This document shows, piece by piece, positions 1 through 10,790 of a stretch of DNA of 64,000 nucleotides; position 1 is the first letter of the stretch, and every line of letters begins with the position of its first letter. The DNA comes from Picochlorum sp. 'celeri' (lineage: Eukaryota > Chlorophyta > Trebouxiophyceae). The stretch spans positions 868,001-932,000 of the forward strand of contig JAACMV010000022.1 in assembly GCA_010909725.1 (NCBI GenBank), given 5' to 3'. The notes below the pieces were generated by a model that was not told the DNA's origin, ran no database searches, and saw only the letters and a list, made by a program, of their open reading frames with translations. Position numbers and translations under genes: made by a program.

Positions 1-1598
1 CATGCAGGAAGTGAGCCCTTGGTGCAAAAGCTGCAACCAGAATCCTTACACTTGTTGCACATAGGCCTCTCTGCCATCATTATGGCAGCCGTAGCTTGCA
101 TAAACGGACATAATTTCAGATTTGGCGCATGCCATCCTCTACAATACGGGCACTGTTGGCTCTTGAATGTTGATGGACGCATCCAAATTGGCGAACGCTC
201 TTGGGCAAACAAAATGTCAGAGCCTTCTCTCCTTGCAGTATCTATAGATTGCAGCATGTTATAATATCCTCCATCATCTCTCTGTCGTTCTCGAATAGGA
301 TATTCGTACTTTACAAACGAATCATCCTCAAGAATTTCATCACGCACAGCCTTGGCCTCTTTAGCCATGACACTTTCCAGTCTGAGATTCATTTGCCTGT
401 GCCCTGCTTCTGTCCTCTTCTTTATAAAGTCCCTCTTTTTAATCGTGGGGAAAGGAATCATCCATTGAAAATCACCTGGATTTCTATCGTATGTTGTCTC
501 CTCTTTGACGTCGTCATGATCAGGAGTGTCCTCCTCAACAACTCTAGGAACCACCTTGTCTTTGGAACGAGGCTCCAGTTCCGGCACAGGGTATTTACCT
601 TCCAACTCCTTCATTATCGCAGTAGCAACATCCTTCTCGTTTTTCGACTTCGCGTAGCGATACGCTTTCCTATACGCCATAGACTCGAGCCCCTCTATCG
701 ACATCTGCACATGCTCTCTGGTCCGATACCCCAATTCTCTGCCTGTCAGAGACCTGACGCAGGCCATTCCCGACCAAGGCTGCTTACACGCAGGGCACAC
801 CCCACAAGGTATCGTGTGAAATTTATACAATGGATTCTTATCGTACATCCTTTTGCGCTCCTCAGCAAACTGCTTCTGTTGCGCAATTCTCCGGAAATGC
901 AAGCTGCTGACTTCTGTGTGACGACTTTGATTAGATTTTGCAACACTTTGCACCATCTCCTTCCCTTGCTGAACAAGAGATACTAAGTAGTGACTCAAAT
1001 CCACTCCATACCGCTGGAAATATACATTTGGGTCGTAGTTTGAAAGCGGAAAATTCAAATGCTCCTCTGCATCACCCCTCCCCAAGATGGAAATAAGAGC
1101 CTTGTCAGCTGCTCGTGCCGCACTCTCCGCTGTCGGATATTTTGCCCCAAATTTGACAAAAGCCTTTTTATTTTTCATCCGATGAACAGAATATTTAGGA
1201 ATGAGCACCTCCCATCTATCCCACTGTGGGTGTTTCTGTATTCGATCATAGTGCTCCTCATGATTGTCAACAGGCCTTCCTGTGCCCTGGTCAGCAGGTT
1301 CCATTCCACGTCCATTAGGATTTGAACTTGCGTCTATAGTATGTTGACTCGCTCCATCCGATGTACTCGCCAACATGTGCGACACTTGCCTGGCATCCAG
1401 TTCTTCTTGTTCTTCTTCATTGTGATCATCATGCCTCTTTTGTCTCTTTCGCTGCCCCTCCGTCTTCCCAGGATCCTCATCAATAGTTTCCTTCTCAAGA
1501 GCAGTATCAGCACCAGCGCTGCTATTTAACTCGGATATATCGAGCGGCTGCTCATGTGAAGTTTCATGCCTGCTCCTGCTCCTCGTCCGTGGGGGCAT
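1..1598 (-). CDS. AP2-like DNA-binding protein with Cys clusters (3' end cut by window)
   Basis: The minus strand is open for 532 codons from ATG 1598 to the window edge, so the C-terminus is missing. Residues about 1-115 are charged and low complexity (RS-like start, Glu runs). Residues about 123-189 read like an AP2/ERF domain: a W-E-V strand, then FGAKYPTAESAARAADKAL and a closing LNFPLSNYD, matching the usual G-T-F-D-T-x-E-E-A-A-R-A-Y-D to N-F-P-L-S-D-Y pattern. Further on are Cys clusters that could bind zinc: CGVCPAC near residue 280, CPYCRGW near 480 and CNKCKDSGCSFC near 515. AP2 domains bind DNA in plants, algae and apicomplexans, so a nuclear regulator is the likely role. I do not know this domain combination. 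The frame has no intron. The AP2 call is moderate; the coding call is strong. Confidence 0.72.
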   Translation of the reverse strand, partial: MPPRTRSRSRHETSHEQPLDISELNSSAGADTALEKETIDEDPGKTEGQRKRQKRHDDHNEEEQEELDARQVSHMLASTSDGASQHTIDASSNPNGRGMEPADQGTGRPVDNHEEHYDRIQKHPQWDRWEVLIPKYSVHRMKNKKAFVKFGAKYPTAESAARAADKALISILGRGDAEEHLNFPLSNYDPNVYFQRYGVDLSHYLVSLVQQGKEMVQSVAKSNQSRHTEVSSLHFRRIAQQKQFAEERKRMYDKNPLYKFHTIPCGVCPACKQPWSGMACVRSLTGRELGYRTREHVQMSIEGLESMAYRKAYRYAKSKNEKDVATAIMKELEGKYPVPELEPRSKDKVVPRVVEEDTPDHDDVKEETTYDRNPGDFQWMIPFPTIKKRDFIKKRTEAGHRQMNLRLESVMAKEAKAVRDEILEDDSFVKYEYPIRERQRDDGGYYNMLQSIDTARREGSDILFAQERSPIWMRPSTFKSQQCPYCRGWHAPNLKLCPFMQATAAIMMAERPMCNKCKDSGCSFCTKGSLPA

Positions 1599-1732
1599 TC
1601 TCTATTCCCTGCTCTTTCAGAGACCCATAGCAGGCATTTTTTCCTTCAAGTGTAAAATATAGTGCATGAAGAACTGCATGCATGGGTCTGTGTGTCTGTT
1701 CATATGTTTACGGGCCTATAGGGGGGAAAAAC

Positions 1733-1740
1733 TTTATATA
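1733..1740 (-). promoter_or_regulatory. possible TATA box
   Basis: TATATAAA on the minus strand, about 135 bases upstream of the AP2-like ATG. Position is compatible with a promoter if the 5' UTR is about 100 bases. Sequence match only. Confidence 0.3.
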
Positions 1741-3933
1741 GCTGTAACCACAAACGCGATTCCCGCTTCCCTGCAGCAGGATAAATTACACTGTGTACAT
1801 AAAAATGACTAATATTGTAATACAAAGTTATTGAGACTGCGAGGGGTAGGAAGCCCGCCACGCTGCGTTCGCGAGCGTCGATTTAGCGAAAAATTCGCGT
1901 AAATTCAGATGCCCGAATTTTTGTGGTGCCCTAGGAACGCCATTGAAGCGCGATAGAAATACAACTATATATGATACATAAGATGGTGTATCTCCTTGTC
2001 CATTAATACTGCCCAGGGCTACAGGACGTGGCAAAATTTGGGCGTCATTAACGGTCGAATGTCCGTGCGCACCTCTGGTTGGTATCTATGGCACAGTATT
2101 AGCTGTAGATTCACCTATTTTGCTTTGATATTCCATAAGAAATGGATTGCAGGATTCTCTGTCGACGCCTGACGGGTATCAGAGGCAGCGCAGGGTAGCA
2201 TATAGTGCCACACTTGGTCTCCCATCGCAGGCTGATTTTGACCGAGAACATTACAATTCGCCTGATGTTTTGGGAACGGTCAAAGATCTAGTGTGATGGG
2301 ATGCTGTTCTTCACGGATAGCGTGTGTCCAACTGTCCGTTCAAAATGGCATTTTAATAGGCGACATTCGTCGATTCATGACCCTTGAGTTTGGGCCAAGG
2401 CTGTCATTGCTCAAGGCTAACTGCCCCATGTTTCAACGTCCGGGGGGAACATAGTCTACAGCAATCTGCCATATTTTGGTGCATATTTGCTCCTGAATGC
2501 CATCTATCGTGACACTCCCATGCGCAAATGTCATAAAGATCAGATGCTGCAATGCTCATGCAGCCAAGTCATATCTCAGATGGAACAGTTATGACTACGC
2601 CATAAAGCAAACGGCCAACACTTCAATGCCAAGCATCATAGAAACACATACAGTCGCGATAAGCGAGTGATGTCCGTGAGCAGTACGATTTTCTGCGGGC
2701 TGTATGCAAGTGCTGATGGTCCTGAGGCCATCACATCTACACCACAGTCTATTTCCTATGAAGGTGGGCGTCAGTATCTCCTCCAATTCCTGCGATACGA
2801 ATGTATCGCAGCCGTATCATGCACTTATTGATCACCAGAGTATATTCCTTCGGACTTCTGTCTGTCCATAACAAGCTCGTTTTGTGCTACTGTCCACTAA
2901 AATGCTTGCATGTCACCATATTGCTTTCTTATGGCTCTCAGTACGGTGCTGTTGTGGCCATGATGCGCGATGCATTAGCCCAAGGCTCATATGTACATGC
3001 GATTGTGAACGTGAGGATTGATGGCCGATATAGCTGCTCTTTGTTGGCACAGGGGCACCAATACAAACCTCAGAGCATGAGAAACAATGTGGTTCTCCCG
3101 AGCTGTGACACTTGATCATGAAGATCAAGCATGCTATCAGGATAGGCGTGTATTCTGATTCTAGACAAAATCAATGTAAATGCAGCCCATGGACGAGAGG
3201 ATGTCGAATATGAAAGCAGTTACATTGCAAACCTTTCCCTCCTACTGAAGAGATATATGTACCAATTTGCAGATGGGGGATGTGACAGCTTACATTTCCA
3301 GTCGTGGCCTGGATTGCCTTCGCAGGGTACACAATATACTGCCTTTTCACTCTCTTGTCGTTGCCAACACAGAGCGTTCAACCTTCACACGCAGTGAGGT
3401 TCGATAGAAGAGAATGGGGTAGAACACCAACCAATGTACAGAGGATTATCTCTTCTTTCACAGGATAGTTTGAATTAGAAGTTGTCACATGAGGATAAAT
3501 CTTCTCAGGAAATGGCCATGATGACTAGATTTCTCCTAGGGATCTCATTTCCCTAGATGTTGACGGGAGATCTCCTCGTACAGGGACATAGCTCTCTGCT
3601 ACAGGGGAATGTTATTCCAAGAATGGAAACGCAGGTCTGCTCAGCCGAATCACGAATTTGGGAGATTTGTATCGATATCAGGCAATGACAAATAGCAAAT
3701 AAAACTTCGTCGGTGTATCAAGAACTGCATTTATGCAATGTCAGTTGATCCAGTGATCAGTCTACACTGCTATAATGCAAAGGAGTTCCAAGGATCTTGT
3801 GAATTACAATGGGCGCCAAAGAAACCAAGAACGCTTGGAAATCCACATTAAGGGCCATACAAGGTTTCAGCCTCACCAGGATTGTCAGTACATGCATGTT
3901 CCCAACCCAGGGCTTGGCCAAACTTGGTCTACT

Positions 3934-3958
3934 GAAAGGGCGGTCCATCCGCCCTTTC
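3934..3958. repeat. perfect 10-bp inverted repeat
   Basis: GAAAGGGCGG and its exact reverse complement are separated by a 5-base loop. The stem is GC-rich and would form a stable hairpin in RNA or DNA. It lies in the gene-poor stretch about 320 bases upstream of the RAD51C start. Confidence 0.6.
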
Positions 3959-4231
3959 CATCCAAACATCACTATGTCGATTGAAAAGTCATGAGACTCC
4001 CGTCAATAAGGGGCCCGCGAGAATGTTTTTCTGATTTTGAAAAGAATGGCGATACTAGAGAAGAGATCTCTTGAGATCTCGACGTTTGTGTTCAAATTCG
4101 ATTCAAGGAATCCTATTTGAACGAAGAGAATTTTTTGTCATCTGCGATACAAACAAGGTTTAATCCGCCATAACCTCATTAAGAAATGCTATTATGATAC
4201 CAAAATGTAAATAGTAGGTATGGAGAGAGGC

Positions 4232-4238
4232 TATATAA
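4232..4238 (+). promoter_or_regulatory. possible TATA box of RAD51C
   Basis: TATATAA lies 37-43 bases upstream of the RAD51C ATG, a normal position for a core promoter with a very short leader. Sequence match and spacing only. Confidence 0.4.
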
Positions 4239-4274
4239 ACGTGGTATGATGATTGCGGTCAGAAAGGTTTTCTC

Positions 4275-5422
4275 ATGAACGACCAGTTGCGGACAGGGGC
4301 GGTCGATGTCGACGTTGTTCTGCATTGCTTGCCTCCTAGCATTCGAGATAAACTCAAGGATGCAGGATTTCGTTCAGATTCCGATTTGGTGGGTATTCAG
4401 CCACTGGAACTTGCATCGGGTGCGTTGGATATTATTACATGGTGGTGTTTGAAACAGGGCATTTCTGACGAGTAATGATGGTGCGTACAGAGGCAAATAT
4501 GACACATGAAGACGCTCTTTTAGTATTGAAATCACTCTCGACGAGCGATTCAGATGCCCTGCGGACTGCACAATCCGCGAGAGATATTTATGAACGGGAA
4601 CAGAGGAGCAAGTGTATTGTCACCTTTAGTATGGATCTGGACCGAGTGCTTGGAGGTGGGATACGAACAGGGCAGATGACGGAGTTTTGTGGCGCTCCAG
4701 GGATTGGTAAAACTCAAATAGGGATGCAGTTGGCTGTGAATGTGCAAGTGCCGCTGTCTTTTAATGGACTGGAGGGTGAGGCTGTGTACATTGATACAGA
4801 AGGTAGCTTTGCTCCACAGCGATGCTTGGCCATGGCCACTGCCTTTTGTAAGCATTTAGAGAAGGTAGCTGTTGCTAGAGATGATGCAGTGCGGATATCG
4901 GATGCGCAGAAATTGGATCCTCACGGTATCTTGGAGAGGATTCATTACTTTCGTGTCAGGGATTCAACAGAACAATTGGCTGTGGTGGAGACACTGCAAT
5001 CATTCATTGCGAGCCACCCAAAGGTCAAGGTCATCATTATAGACTCAATAGCGTTTCATTTTAGGCAGGATTTTGATGATATGAGTCTTCGAACTCGCCG
5101 GCTATCTCAGATGGCGCAAACACTGATGAGCATTGCGCATACTCATGATATTGCCATTGTCTTGATGAATCACGTGACAACCAAGATTTTGGGAGAGGGT
5201 AAAAGCAGGATTGTGCCTGCTCTAGGGGACTCGTGGGCTCATGCGGCTACTAATAGATTAATTTGTTACTGGAAGGATAGGAAACGGTATGCATTTTTAT
5301 TCAAATCTCCTCATCTGCCTGCAGCAGCGGCAGAATTTCGGATCAGTAAAGATGGGGTGAGGACAGCAAAGACATCCCAGCCAGGTACAAAGCGCCCATA
5401 TGAGGAATCAAAACCATCCTAA
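4275..5422 (+). CDS. RAD51C: RAD51C, RecA-family recombination protein
   Basis: RAD51 paralogue acting in homologous recombination and crosslink repair in the nucleus. Exons 4275-4419 and 4491-5422 give 358 aa. The 71-bp intron (GTGCG...TACAG) is required: unspliced, the first frame stops at 4475 and the rest lies in another frame. Splicing restores the typical RAD51C N-terminus, where LPPSIRDKLKDAGF matches the family helix-hairpin-helix part, followed by a continuous PLELASEANMTHEDAL. The core has Walker A GAPGIGKT, the AGEAVFIDTEGSF-like segment (here GEAVYIDTEGSF), Walker B VKVIIIDSIAF, and the C-terminal GDSWAHAATNRL typical of RAD51C. Its stop is only 3 bases from the stop of the convergent pseudouridine synthase gene. 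Confidence 0.93.
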
Positions 5423-5425
5423 GAT

Positions 5426-7021
5426 TTATGCATTGTGCCACCAGGGATGACCAGCTTGAAATGTGACAGGCTCTGACGAGCCAAAGATGCTCCCGTCGTG
5501 GGCATACAACTGATAGGCTTGCAGTGCTATAGCACCTTCTGGTTCCTCTGCGAGCCGACGTCCATGTTCATCTCTCACATATTGACATTCATCATCAATT
5601 TTAGATTCTGCATCGTCATCTGGCTGTCGTGCATATGATAACAAACCCTGGCGGACAGATTCAGATGTCAGAGGAGCATAGAGAGAATCACGAATGATTG
5701 GAAATCCAGCAGCTGACAATTGCGCTCTAATCTGATGCGTTCTACCAGTAAGTAATTCAATATCAAGCTCATATATAACATGGGTATCTGGACAGAGATA
5801 CCCACGAATGCCGTCCAACTCGTTCGCTCCATGAACAATCATTCGACACTCGACAGATTGCAGCACCTTTCCAGTATCCCGCATCGGCACGGGCCCCATC
5901 AATCCATCGTCAACAATCAATGTCAAGTACGGCAAATCTTTCAACTTGAAATTCATAATGGCTCGATGCGTCATGTCACCCAAAATATCACGAATACGAG
6001 CATGATGGTTGTCCTTGGGGACCAAGACAGCAGCCCTATACCACTTTTGAATCCTTCCATTCATCGACGCATTGAACCGTCCTACAAATTTTGAGTTTTT
6101 TCCTATAATCACTAATCCTTCAGTAGGGTGATCAATTCTAGTTGTTACGAAAAGCGACTCCATGGCGATCCGTGCTGCATCTACATGCGATGCCCCCAAG
6201 GCTCCACACGCTGTTCCACTGAGAACATTTTCCACGGCATTATCCACCGTCGGCGGCACAGGCAGCCCCCCTGGCTTATCCATCACAATATAATCATCTC
6301 CTTGTGCAACAACCCTCGATGCCCAATCAACCTCATAAAACAGATTGAATCTCTTTGGCACCAAGTGGACCCTTACATAGGAAAACAGAGGCACAACCAA
6401 ATCAGCATCCATCACACGCCTCACTTTTGACAACGTTTGCCGCTCTCGATGATCCATTTTATCAAATTCCCCACTCTCTTTGATATACGCAAGCGCCTCC
6501 TCCCTGTATCCTGATATACAATCTCTCACCTTTGGATCAATGGATGGAGGTGTTGCTGGAGCTATTCGAGACATATGAACTGCACCAAAATACAACAACC
6601 TCTCAACCACATCATCCGGAAGACACAAGGAATCCCTGATAATCTCAGACAGTCGCATCGTCTCGTGACGATTCTGTACAATAAGGTGTTCCACCCAGGC
6701 AGGAGCTAGACCCAGTCGCTTCCTCCTCATCCTCCACGATGACTCATTCTCTAAAGTACCATCATGCTGCGACAAAATGCATCTCAAATCTTCAACACGA
6801 GGACCATTCGCATCCTCAGAGAATGGCATCCCATAAACCGAAGAATCGTTCTTCTTCGCCATGCGCATGTCCCCACCCCAAAACTGCTTGAGCGAATCCC
6901 CACCAGCCTCCGCCTGAGACACCGACAGCCTTAAAACCCTTTTTGAATATTTACAAACCCTATGCCGAACACAATCGAGAGAAACGATAGACAATGCTGT
7001 ATGCGTCTGTCTACCCAACAT
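5426..7021 (-). CDS. RluA-family RNA pseudouridine synthase
   Basis: 531 aa. Converts uridine to pseudouridine in rRNA, tRNA or mRNA. The catalytic motif is present as TRIDHPTEGLVIIGK (family R-L/I-D-x-x-T-x-G-L; the Asp is catalytic), followed by ELLTGRTHQIRAQLSAAGFPI, the conserved RluA motif III. Residues about 110-150 (LSEIIRDSLCLPDDVVERLL) may be a substrate-recognition region like the S4 domain. The first 50 residues are Arg/Ser/Val rich without acidic residues until late, like an organelle targeting peptide, so mitochondrial or plastid rRNA may be the target; a start at the internal MRMAKKN would remove it. The closest subfamily (plant RNA pseudouridine synthase type or PUS9/RPUSD) is not resolved. 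Intronless as read. Confidence 0.87.
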   Translation of the reverse strand: MLGRQTHTALSIVSLDCVRHRVCKYSKRVLRLSVSQAEAGGDSLKQFWGGDMRMAKKNDSSVYGMPFSEDANGPRVEDLRCILSQHDGTLENESSWRMRRKRLGLAPAWVEHLIVQNRHETMRLSEIIRDSLCLPDDVVERLLYFGAVHMSRIAPATPPSIDPKVRDCISGYREEALAYIKESGEFDKMDHRERQTLSKVRRVMDADLVVPLFSYVRVHLVPKRFNLFYEVDWASRVVAQGDDYIVMDKPGGLPVPPTVDNAVENVLSGTACGALGASHVDAARIAMESLFVTTRIDHPTEGLVIIGKNSKFVGRFNASMNGRIQKWYRAAVLVPKDNHHARIRDILGDMTHRAIMNFKLKDLPYLTLIVDDGLMGPVPMRDTGKVLQSVECRMIVHGANELDGIRGYLCPDTHVIYELDIELLTGRTHQIRAQLSAAGFPIIRDSLYAPLTSESVRQGLLSYARQPDDDAESKIDDECQYVRDEHGRRLAEEPEGAIALQAYQLYAHDGSIFGSSEPVTFQAGHPWWHNA

Positions 7022-7168
7022 GCTCCCTCCACAACATGCCTACTTCAACACGTTGTTACATTGCATGACATATACAATACGTGATACAACCAATATCAAA
7101 AGTATTATTATTACTACTACCAAACTATTGAAACAGTCTACTTATAAATACGAGAGCAAGGATCACAT

Positions 7169-7668
7169 CTACTGCCAAGCCCCAACAGGCTGTGCTGGGG
7201 GCATCCATCGAGTTTTATACATTCCTTCCTCTCCTGAATCTCCCAACACCGCAGCCTGCTTCTTCTGCAACACTTGATACTCTTTCAACCATCTTCTATC
7301 CTCTTCTGCCTGTAAGAATGGAATCAATGCCTTTCTTGCTCTGACAATTTCATCCTTCTCCTCCCGTCGGGCATGATTACCCTGACCGACTCTATAGAAC
7401 CCATACGCCATGACAACAGCTCCAACAGCAAACAATGTCACTCCTGTTGGCCCTGTACTGGGAATTCGTCGAGCGTATCGGATGGATGGAAAACCTCCTG
7501 GGGGTGGGCCATCTTGAGAGACTGGCAAGTCCTTAATGGACTGCAATCATACCATGTGGATTTATAATTGAGAGTAAGTACATTACTGGAGGTGTATCGA
7601 TCCATCAGTGTGAAAATAAGCGTGCGTACCTTCATCCCTGGAGCTCCCCGTCGGACAAACTCGGACAT
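7169..7668 (-). CDS. NDUFA13: NDUFA13 / GRIM-19, mitochondrial complex I subunit
   Basis: 136 aa accessory subunit of respiratory complex I in the inner mitochondrial membrane. Exons run 7668-7630 (13 codons, MSEFVRRGAPGMK) and 7540-7169, with an 89-bp intron GTACGC...TTGCAG. The spliced start reads PGMKSIKDLPVSQDGPPPGG, close to the plant form of the protein. The single transmembrane helix follows (GVTLFAVGAVVMAYGFYRVG), then a basic stretch and a coiled region with LIPFLQAEEDRRWLKEY, and the conserved end TRWMPPA. Without splicing the N-terminus would not fit the family. Lies 147 bases upstream of the pseudouridine synthase start, on the same strand. Confidence 0.94.
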
Positions 7669-8079
7669 ATTTGGGTCGGTTTTGATTCAGTTCAATGGTA
7701 TCTTCTTCTTCTATTGCTACTATTGCTACTGAATGAACCAACAACAGTTTTGATTCGAAAAAAGATGATGGAGTTTTTTGGAATGACAAGGAACATCTAG
7801 AGAAAGAAGAAGTATTTGTCCCATGGAGGGACTACGTTGATGGGAGAATGAGCGTGGGATAGACAGTCTGTTCTCGCGCATCGATGATACCAACCACTGG
7901 ACTGCAATGAACTCGGTTCTGTTGCACATTTCCAAATTAAAAAAACCTATAGAAGGACATCGTGAGAAATAGGAACCGATTGTCATCGTTTCTCAGAAGT
8001 GAACCATGCATTTCATGCACGTATTCGAGCGTACATAAGCATTGGGAGGATTTTCTTGCTGTGTTATCCTTTAATTGCG

Positions 8080-8086
8080 TATAAAA
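8080..8086 (+). promoter_or_regulatory. possible TATA box of RRP45
   Basis: TATAAAA about 40 bases upstream of the RRP45 first-exon ATG. Sequence match and spacing only. Confidence 0.35.
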
Positions 8087-8124
8087 GTGTCATAGGAAAA
8101 GGATCTGTGGTATAGGAGCGCATT

Positions 8125-9618
8125 ATGGCGAACAACTTGGAGAAGGAGTTTGTTTTAGAGGTATGTCTAAAGAGTTCTTATTCATGAGTGTGGTAGCATC
8201 ATCATTGCTACTATGGGTACTAGTAGTGATATGGATCTATGAATCTGTCTTGTAGGGGTTGAAGCTGAGGCATAGGACTGATGGAAGGGGTCTGTTTGCG
8301 TGTCGACCGTTGGAGTTTGAGGTGTGTGTGTGTATTGATGGTGAATGAGAATTTCTAAAAGGGATGCTTGGCTTTGTATTGTGGAGAAGAAACACAACAA
8401 AGATACCCTAAAGATTTTTTTCTTCAATACTGTATGTGTGAGTCTATATATATATATATGCATATGTATGTGTAGTTTGGGACGAAAGATGCATACTGTA
8501 TTGCACGACTCGGAGGGAGTGTAGCATATGCCTCTGTGATTGCCGAGTTGGATCAACCCATGGGAGGACGGCCGAGTGAGGGGACCATCAAGTTTAATGT
8601 TGATATCGCGAGGGCACAGTATAGTACATTATTTAAGAATAAAGATCCTGTTCGAGTGAACCATTATATGATTGAGCTAGGGAGGTTTATTGAGAGGAGT
8701 TTTCGAGAGTCAAAGGCTATAGACCTTGAATCGCTGTGTGTACAGGCTGGGAGGCGTGTGTGGCATCTTCAAGTGGATTTAAAAATATTGAATGATGATG
8801 GAAACATACCTGATGTGTTAGGATATGCTGCTCTCGGCGTGCTGAGGGTGTATAGACGGCCTGATGTGTCGATAGATTCGAGTGTGCCTGGGGGCCTGGT
8901 GGTGCACTCGTTGGACGACAGGGAAGGTGTTCCGTTGACGTTGCATCATTTTCCAGTGTGTTTAACATTTGCATCTTTTGATGAGGGGGACGTGATTGTG
9001 GTGGACCCGTCATCCTTGGAGGAATCTACCTGTGATGGTCGATTGACAATCTCTGTGACGCCACAAGGGGAGTTGTGTGCTGTACAAAAGGCACAGGGGT
9101 ATGGTATGTCACAGACAGATATAATGCAATGTATTCAAGCGGGTATTGAACTCGCAGAGAGCAGTTGTCGGGTATTGGAAAAGGCTTTGAAAGCTCATGC
9201 TGTTGCACGAGTTGCGTCAAGGGTTCGGCGCACTGCAGGCCAGGACTCTCCCAAGAGGGTTGGGTTCTCGTCTGGAAGTGGACCTGCTCCTATGAATATA
9301 GAATCATTAGATCCAAGTGTGAGAGATGCCATGCATGCAGCAGACGAGCCTATTGAGGATGACGATGATGAGGATGAGGATGACAACGAGCAAGATGATG
9401 CTGGAGGAAAGAGGATAACCATGGACACTGCTGAGGCGGGTTGTCCTGCTGATGATAGTCATGCAGATGGATCAAAAGAGCAAGTTGTAGATGAGCCTAG
9501 ACAGAGGAAATACATAAAGAATTCCTCCGGAAAGAATGTAGATATTTACAAAGAAACATCTGAGATGGTGCCAGAGCAGGATGATGCCATGCAACTGAAA
9601 GATGCATTCTTACGATGA
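8125..9618 (+). CDS. RRP45: RRP45 / EXOSC9, RNA exosome ring subunit
   Basis: 414 aa. RNase PH-fold subunit of the exosome core ring, which processes rRNA and degrades RNA in nucleus and cytoplasm. Exons: 8125-8160 (MANNLEKEFVLE), 8256-8321 (GLKLRHRTDGRGLFACR...), 8476-9618. Introns are 95 and 154 bp; the second begins with a TG repeat and contains a TA repeat. The family pattern is clear: RTDGRG near the start, FGTKDAYCIARLGGS, EGTIKFNVDIA, RNSKCIDTESLCV-like ESKAIDLESLCVQAGRRVW, DLKILNDDGNIPD and YRRPDVS. Like other RRP45 proteins it lacks a full PH-type active site in what I can read. The C-terminal third is acidic (Asp/Glu run near residue 320) and unstructured. Confidence 0.93.
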
Positions 9619-9927
9619 TGGTGTAACCAACTCTTTTCAATAGAATCTCAATCAATATTAAGATTTAAAACTACAGATATTGGCTGCTGCGTCGCCCATA
9701 ATGACGAGATGATGGTGTGCCACGTGGAGAGATATCTCAGATATCATATCTGACATGTATATGCTCGATTACGCTACGCGTAAAGGCATTGCGTCGCGGC
9801 ATTACGCATGGTAGACTGATCGATTTAAGATTGCGTCATACGCGTTTACAATCTACAAACTAATACATTTGCCAGAATAATTGTAAAAAGATAGGGCCTT
9901 TTCTTCTGTTCTCTTATTGCCACTTGT
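9619..9927. other. intergenic region, 309 bp
   Basis: Holds the RRP45 3' UTR and the promoter of the next gene. A CACGTG box at 9721-9726 is followed by overlapping palindromes (GAGATATCTC), then a segment with repeated GCG/CGC words (ACGCTACGCGTAA, GCGTCGCGGC, TACGCGTTTA). No gene seen; a structured RNA cannot be excluded. Confidence 0.5.
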
Positions 9928-10790
9928 ATGTCATCGATGTCTGCGACACTTTCGGTGTGGGGTGCCGCAACAGCAGCTCTGGTTCTGCTCTTTGCTGTGT
10001 CTACATGCCATGGAGGTTTTACTGCACCATGCTCTCAAGGGTGGGTAAAAACCGAAAGGAAATTGGATCCAAACGAACCATCGGATCTGAGTGAATGTCA
10101 GGCGCTGCTGCTGGGGGATCTCCCAACAAATAACATTTTGCTCGGAGGGAAAGGTGTGACACACTGAACCACATTGACCTGCGTCTCAAATCCCCTATCC
10201 TTTGATATCACACATGATACTTTATCTGCGCAGGCGATTCATCCTTATTCAATGACATTGAACTTGGCGATGGTCAGGATGGTTGCACAGATTCAACAGA
10301 ATGCATGGAGACCTGCCAGGCCCTGTGCTGCCTGATTCCCAACTGCAACTATGCCCTGATTAATCGCGATCAGGACAAAAAGTGCGAGATAGACTGTTCA
10401 GTCTACAAGGAAACTGTCACCGAATGGAAGTGCAGAATGTACTTTTCTGGGACAGACAAAAAGTCTGATGATAACTCCTTCTGTGACCCTGCTGGGCAAA
10501 AAGAGGCAACATGTGAGAAACTCGCCGCGTCTGGCCTTGGTCTGACCCAACAAGAGTTCAAAGACATGCAATCAGCATACTATGCGCCAATATCAGAATG
10601 CGGCGCCAGGCGCAAGCTGCTTGCAACGTCAGGGTCCATCACAAATCCTGACGATGTGAAGAAGAGTTTGAAAAAGTTCAGGAGATCTACAAGGTCAATC
10701 CGGGATGGTTTCAGAAAAGCTCGCAAAGAAGCGGGAGGCAAAAAGAACCTGATGAAAAACATGTGCGACTCCATGTCATGTTCAGCATAG
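9928..10790 (+). CDS. secreted Cys-rich protein, unknown family
   Basis: 260 aa after removal of an 80-bp intron (exons 9928-10153 and 10234-10790; GTGTGA...GCGCAG). An N-terminal signal peptide is clear: a hydrophobic run AATAALVLLFAVSTCHGGF, so the product enters the secretory pathway. The mature part has at least 15 Cys, including CTDSTECMETCQALCCLIPNC, which resembles PAN/apple-like or small disulfide-rich folds without a firm match. The last 80 residues are strongly basic (KKSLKKFRRSTRSIRDGFRK) and end in CDSMSCSA. No membrane anchor is visible. It neighbours another Cys-rich surface-type gene at 11183. I do not recognise a named family. Confidence 0.75.

Larger units (their letters stand above)
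1599..4274. other. gene-poor 2.7 kb stretch
   Basis: No convincing gene. Short open frames occur on both strands (minus 1828-2098, plus 2801-3115, minus 2595-2786, plus 3775-3994), but none has a recognisable domain, and several are open in two frames at once. Minus 1828-2098 and plus 2667-2813 have locally protein-like composition without a supported start or exon partner. The stretch also holds the hairpin at 3934-3958 and GAGATCTC palindromes. It could be a decayed gene, a long non-coding RNA or an intergenic spacer; I cannot choose between these. Confidence 0.5.

Noticed and set aside
201..986. 261-codon plus ORF
   Set aside because: Shadow of the AP2-like gene on the opposite strand; its translation lacks any domain.
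1828..2098. flavin-reductase-like word ILPRPVALGSINGQG on the minus strand
   Set aside because: Only one motif-like word, no start codon, and the following residues do not continue the family pattern.
4473..4477. TAATG stop-start overlap in RAD51C, suggesting a bacterial-style operon or a programmed frameshift
   Set aside because: A 71-bp intron with a local-consensus donor removes the overlap and restores the family N-terminus, so neither explanation is needed.
9700..9760. possible C/D snoRNA (ATGATGG then CTGA)
   Set aside because: No terminal stem and no convincing guide segment; the words are short and common.
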